From Burkholderia sp. BCC1644 (GTDB lineage: Bacteria > Pseudomonadota > Gammaproteobacteria > Burkholderiales > Burkholderiaceae), in NCBI RefSeq assembly GCF_902833225.1, contig NZ_CADFEI010000008.1, positions 310,001 to 374,000 of the forward strand: 64,000 nt of DNA, given 5' to 3'. The translations under genes and the position numbers were made by a program. Shown piece by piece: positions 62,830-64,000 of this stretch; the stretch's first letter is position 1, and every line of letters begins with the position of its first letter. The notes beneath the pieces were generated by a model that was not told the DNA's origin, did no database searches, and saw only the letters and a list, made by a program, of their open reading frames with translations.

Positions 62830-64000
62830 TTAACGCCAGTTCGTCGCCAGCGTCGGCGCAAGCGCGGCCTGACGCTCAGGGGACAGCGTGACCGCCCCCG
62901 CGGCCGGCGGCGACCATACCGCCATGGCTTGCACCAGTTTCTCGACATCGGCGTTGACGAGCGTCCGACCGTCGTCTACCCGGATCTGCTCGATCTGATA
63001 CCGTGAACCCAGATACCAGTCCCGAACCGTCGCGGTATCGCTGGTGCCGAGGATACTGATCTCCAGATCGTTGCCGACCTGACGGAACCACAATTGATCC
63101 GCAGATACGCCTGCGCCGATGCTGATCGCATCGCTGTTGCCGAGCGTTTCATCATCGTCCCGGATCGTGTCGCGGCCGGACCCGCGACCGAATCGATAGG
63201 TATCGTTGCCCAGGCCGCCGATCAGGATGTCGTTGCCGGCACCGCCGTCCAGCACGTTGTTGCCCCGGTTGCCGATAATCGTATTGTCGAGTGCGTTACC
63301 CGTGCCGTTGATGTCTTCGTTCCACAGTTTCAGCGCCTCGGCCGTGTAGATCGCGTAGGCATTCGGTACGTTGGCGGCCGCCCGAAACTCCTGAAGGCTG
63401 ATGTAGCGCGTCATGTCGCTGACGCGCTGGCGGCCCGAGTCGGCAATATAGAAGCCTTTGAGCGCACCGTCGGCGTCTCCATAAACTGCGCCCGTCACGG
63501 TTACGACGTGATTCACGCCGCCGCCATCGAGATAAGCGCTGTCTCCCCAAAGACGCCCGGAGTTCAGCGCCAGTATCACGCCACGGCCACTGCGGATGAG
63601 ATTCGCGACCGCATGTTCGTCGTATCCGGCAAGCAGATTGTTTGCAATGCCGTAACTCTTGAGCAGTGCCCGTTGCTGAACGTAATTCGATCCGCCTCGC
63701 TGGTAGTCCGTTGCGGCAGGGCTGGTGACCGCCCATTGGTTGTCGATTGCGCGGCGGACGACGTCGCCCTCGGTCGTCGGCGTACCGGTCTGCGTCAGCA
63801 AATTCGCGATCGACGTCAGCGCACATGTTCCCTGGAACGTCGGAACCGCATCGCCTTGCATGTAATCCAGCTCGTTGGCTTTCGGGTACCCGTACACGTG
63901 AACGGCCACGCCATCGACGAGCCCTTTCTCCGGCTTGCCGAAATCCAGCAGGTTAAGGTTCTCGACGTGTTCGCCCAACGTATAGCTGATCTTGCTCTGC
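62830..64000 (-). CDS. RTX-type secreted protein with a papain/C39-like cysteine peptidase domain (C-terminal part; 5' end outside the window)
   Basis: The frame is open to the window end, so the true start is upstream; about 389 residues are visible. It begins with KISYTLGEHVENLNLLDFG, a typical repeat of large T1SS adhesins or toxins. A domain of about 150 residues follows: Cys in FQGTCALTSIANLL (codon 63823-63825), with Gln three residues before it. His in GGGVNHVVTVTGAVYG (63508-63510) and Asp in FYIADSGRQ (63439-63441) complete a papain-like triad. Calcium-binding RTX repeats are at 63163-63300 (GNRGNNVLDGGAGNDILIGG and a further unit). The end has the HCBP-related segment DQLWFRQVGNDLEISILGT, then RQAALAPTLATNWR as secretion signal. 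It likely is exported by the adjacent HlyB/D/TolC set. Confidence 0.85.
   Translation of the reverse strand, partial: QSKISYTLGEHVENLNLLDFGKPEKGLVDGVAVHVYGYPKANELDYMQGDAVPTFQGTCALTSIANLLTQTGTPTTEGDVVRRAIDNQWAVTSPAATDYQRGGSNYVQQRALLKSYGIANNLLAGYDEHAVANLIRSGRGVILALNSGRLWGDSAYLDGGGVNHVVTVTGAVYGDADGALKGFYIADSGRQRVSDMTRYISLQEFRAAANVPNAYAIYTAEALKLWNEDINGTGNALDNTIIGNRGNNVLDGGAGNDILIGGLGNDTYRFGRGSGRDTIRDDDETLGNSDAISIGAGVSADQLWFRQVGNDLEISILGTSDTATVRDWYLGSRYQIEQIRVDDGRTLVNADVEKLVQAMAVWSPPAAGAVTLSPERQAALAPTLATNWR

Noticed and set aside
1-64000. CRISPR arrays, tRNA/rRNA genes, insertion sequences, prophage or riboswitches
   Set aside because: No direct-repeat arrays, tRNA-like cloverleafs, transposase or integrase frames, or known riboswitch cores were seen.

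Overview
The window is high-GC DNA with strong third-position G/C bias. It carries several OmpC-type porins of the beta-proteobacterial kind, a TAT-exported phospholipase C, leucine-catabolism genes and many aromatic or sugar-acid uptake and catabolism islands. This suggests Burkholderia, most likely the B. cepacia complex and probably a secondary chromosome, because the content is accessory metabolism with no ribosomal, tRNA or core replication genes. The species assignment is inference from gene style, not from a search. No rRNA, tRNA, CRISPR array, insertion sequence or prophage was recognised.

Layout. 1-508: the start of a TAT-exported phospholipase C gene and a small lipoprotein (minus strand). 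852-6511: a minus-strand liu operon for leucine/isovalerate breakdown (liuA-liuB-liuC-liuD), with a divergent TetR-family regulator at 6682-7428 and palindromes shared between them. 7495-14009: a MarR regulator divergent from an aromatic-acid cluster with two Rieske oxygenases, one ferredoxin reductase, an AAHS-family transporter and a porin. 14036-17049: a small OB-fold-like exported protein and a Fur-box-preceded TonB siderophore receptor. 17084-25656: a sugar-acid cluster around a GntR/FCD regulator (ManD dehydratase, two dehydrogenases and a transporter on one side; a fructuronate-reductase-like enzyme and a second transporter on the other), with two identical TACCATGGTA palindromes at the divergent start region. 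25862-29410: an exported DsrE-like protein, a periplasmic binding protein and the TsdB/TsdA thiosulfate dehydrogenase pair. 29454-31379: a secreted beta-propeller protein.

31823-45845 is a mixed housekeeping stretch: a GFA-fold zinc protein, a porin, a LysE exporter, a GNAT acetyltransferase, a phosphoesterase, a two-component system, a thioredoxin-like protein, a divergent PaiB/MocR-type pair, a class A penicillin-binding protein, an exported ankyrin-like protein, an apparently frameshifted small gene and an NTF2-fold protein. 45876-51593 is a purine-salvage island: adenosine deaminase, AzgA-type permease, LysR regulator, TAT-exported nucleoside hydrolase and porin. Its layout implies outer-membrane entry, periplasmic nucleoside cleavage, base import and deamination. 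51755-57720 holds an L,D-transpeptidase with a low-complexity linker, an MFS carrier and a large MscS-type channel.

57772-64000 is a type I secretion locus (TolC-like, HlyD-like, HlyB-like) downstream of an RTX protein that runs off the window end. The visible part of the RTX protein contains a papain-like Cys/His/Asp domain (C39-like) before its calcium-binding repeats. The neighbouring ABC exporter has lost the C39 cysteine. This secreted putative cysteine peptidase is the most unusual item in the window. Next in interest are the four-gene thiosulfate dehydrogenase operon and the sugar-acid cluster.
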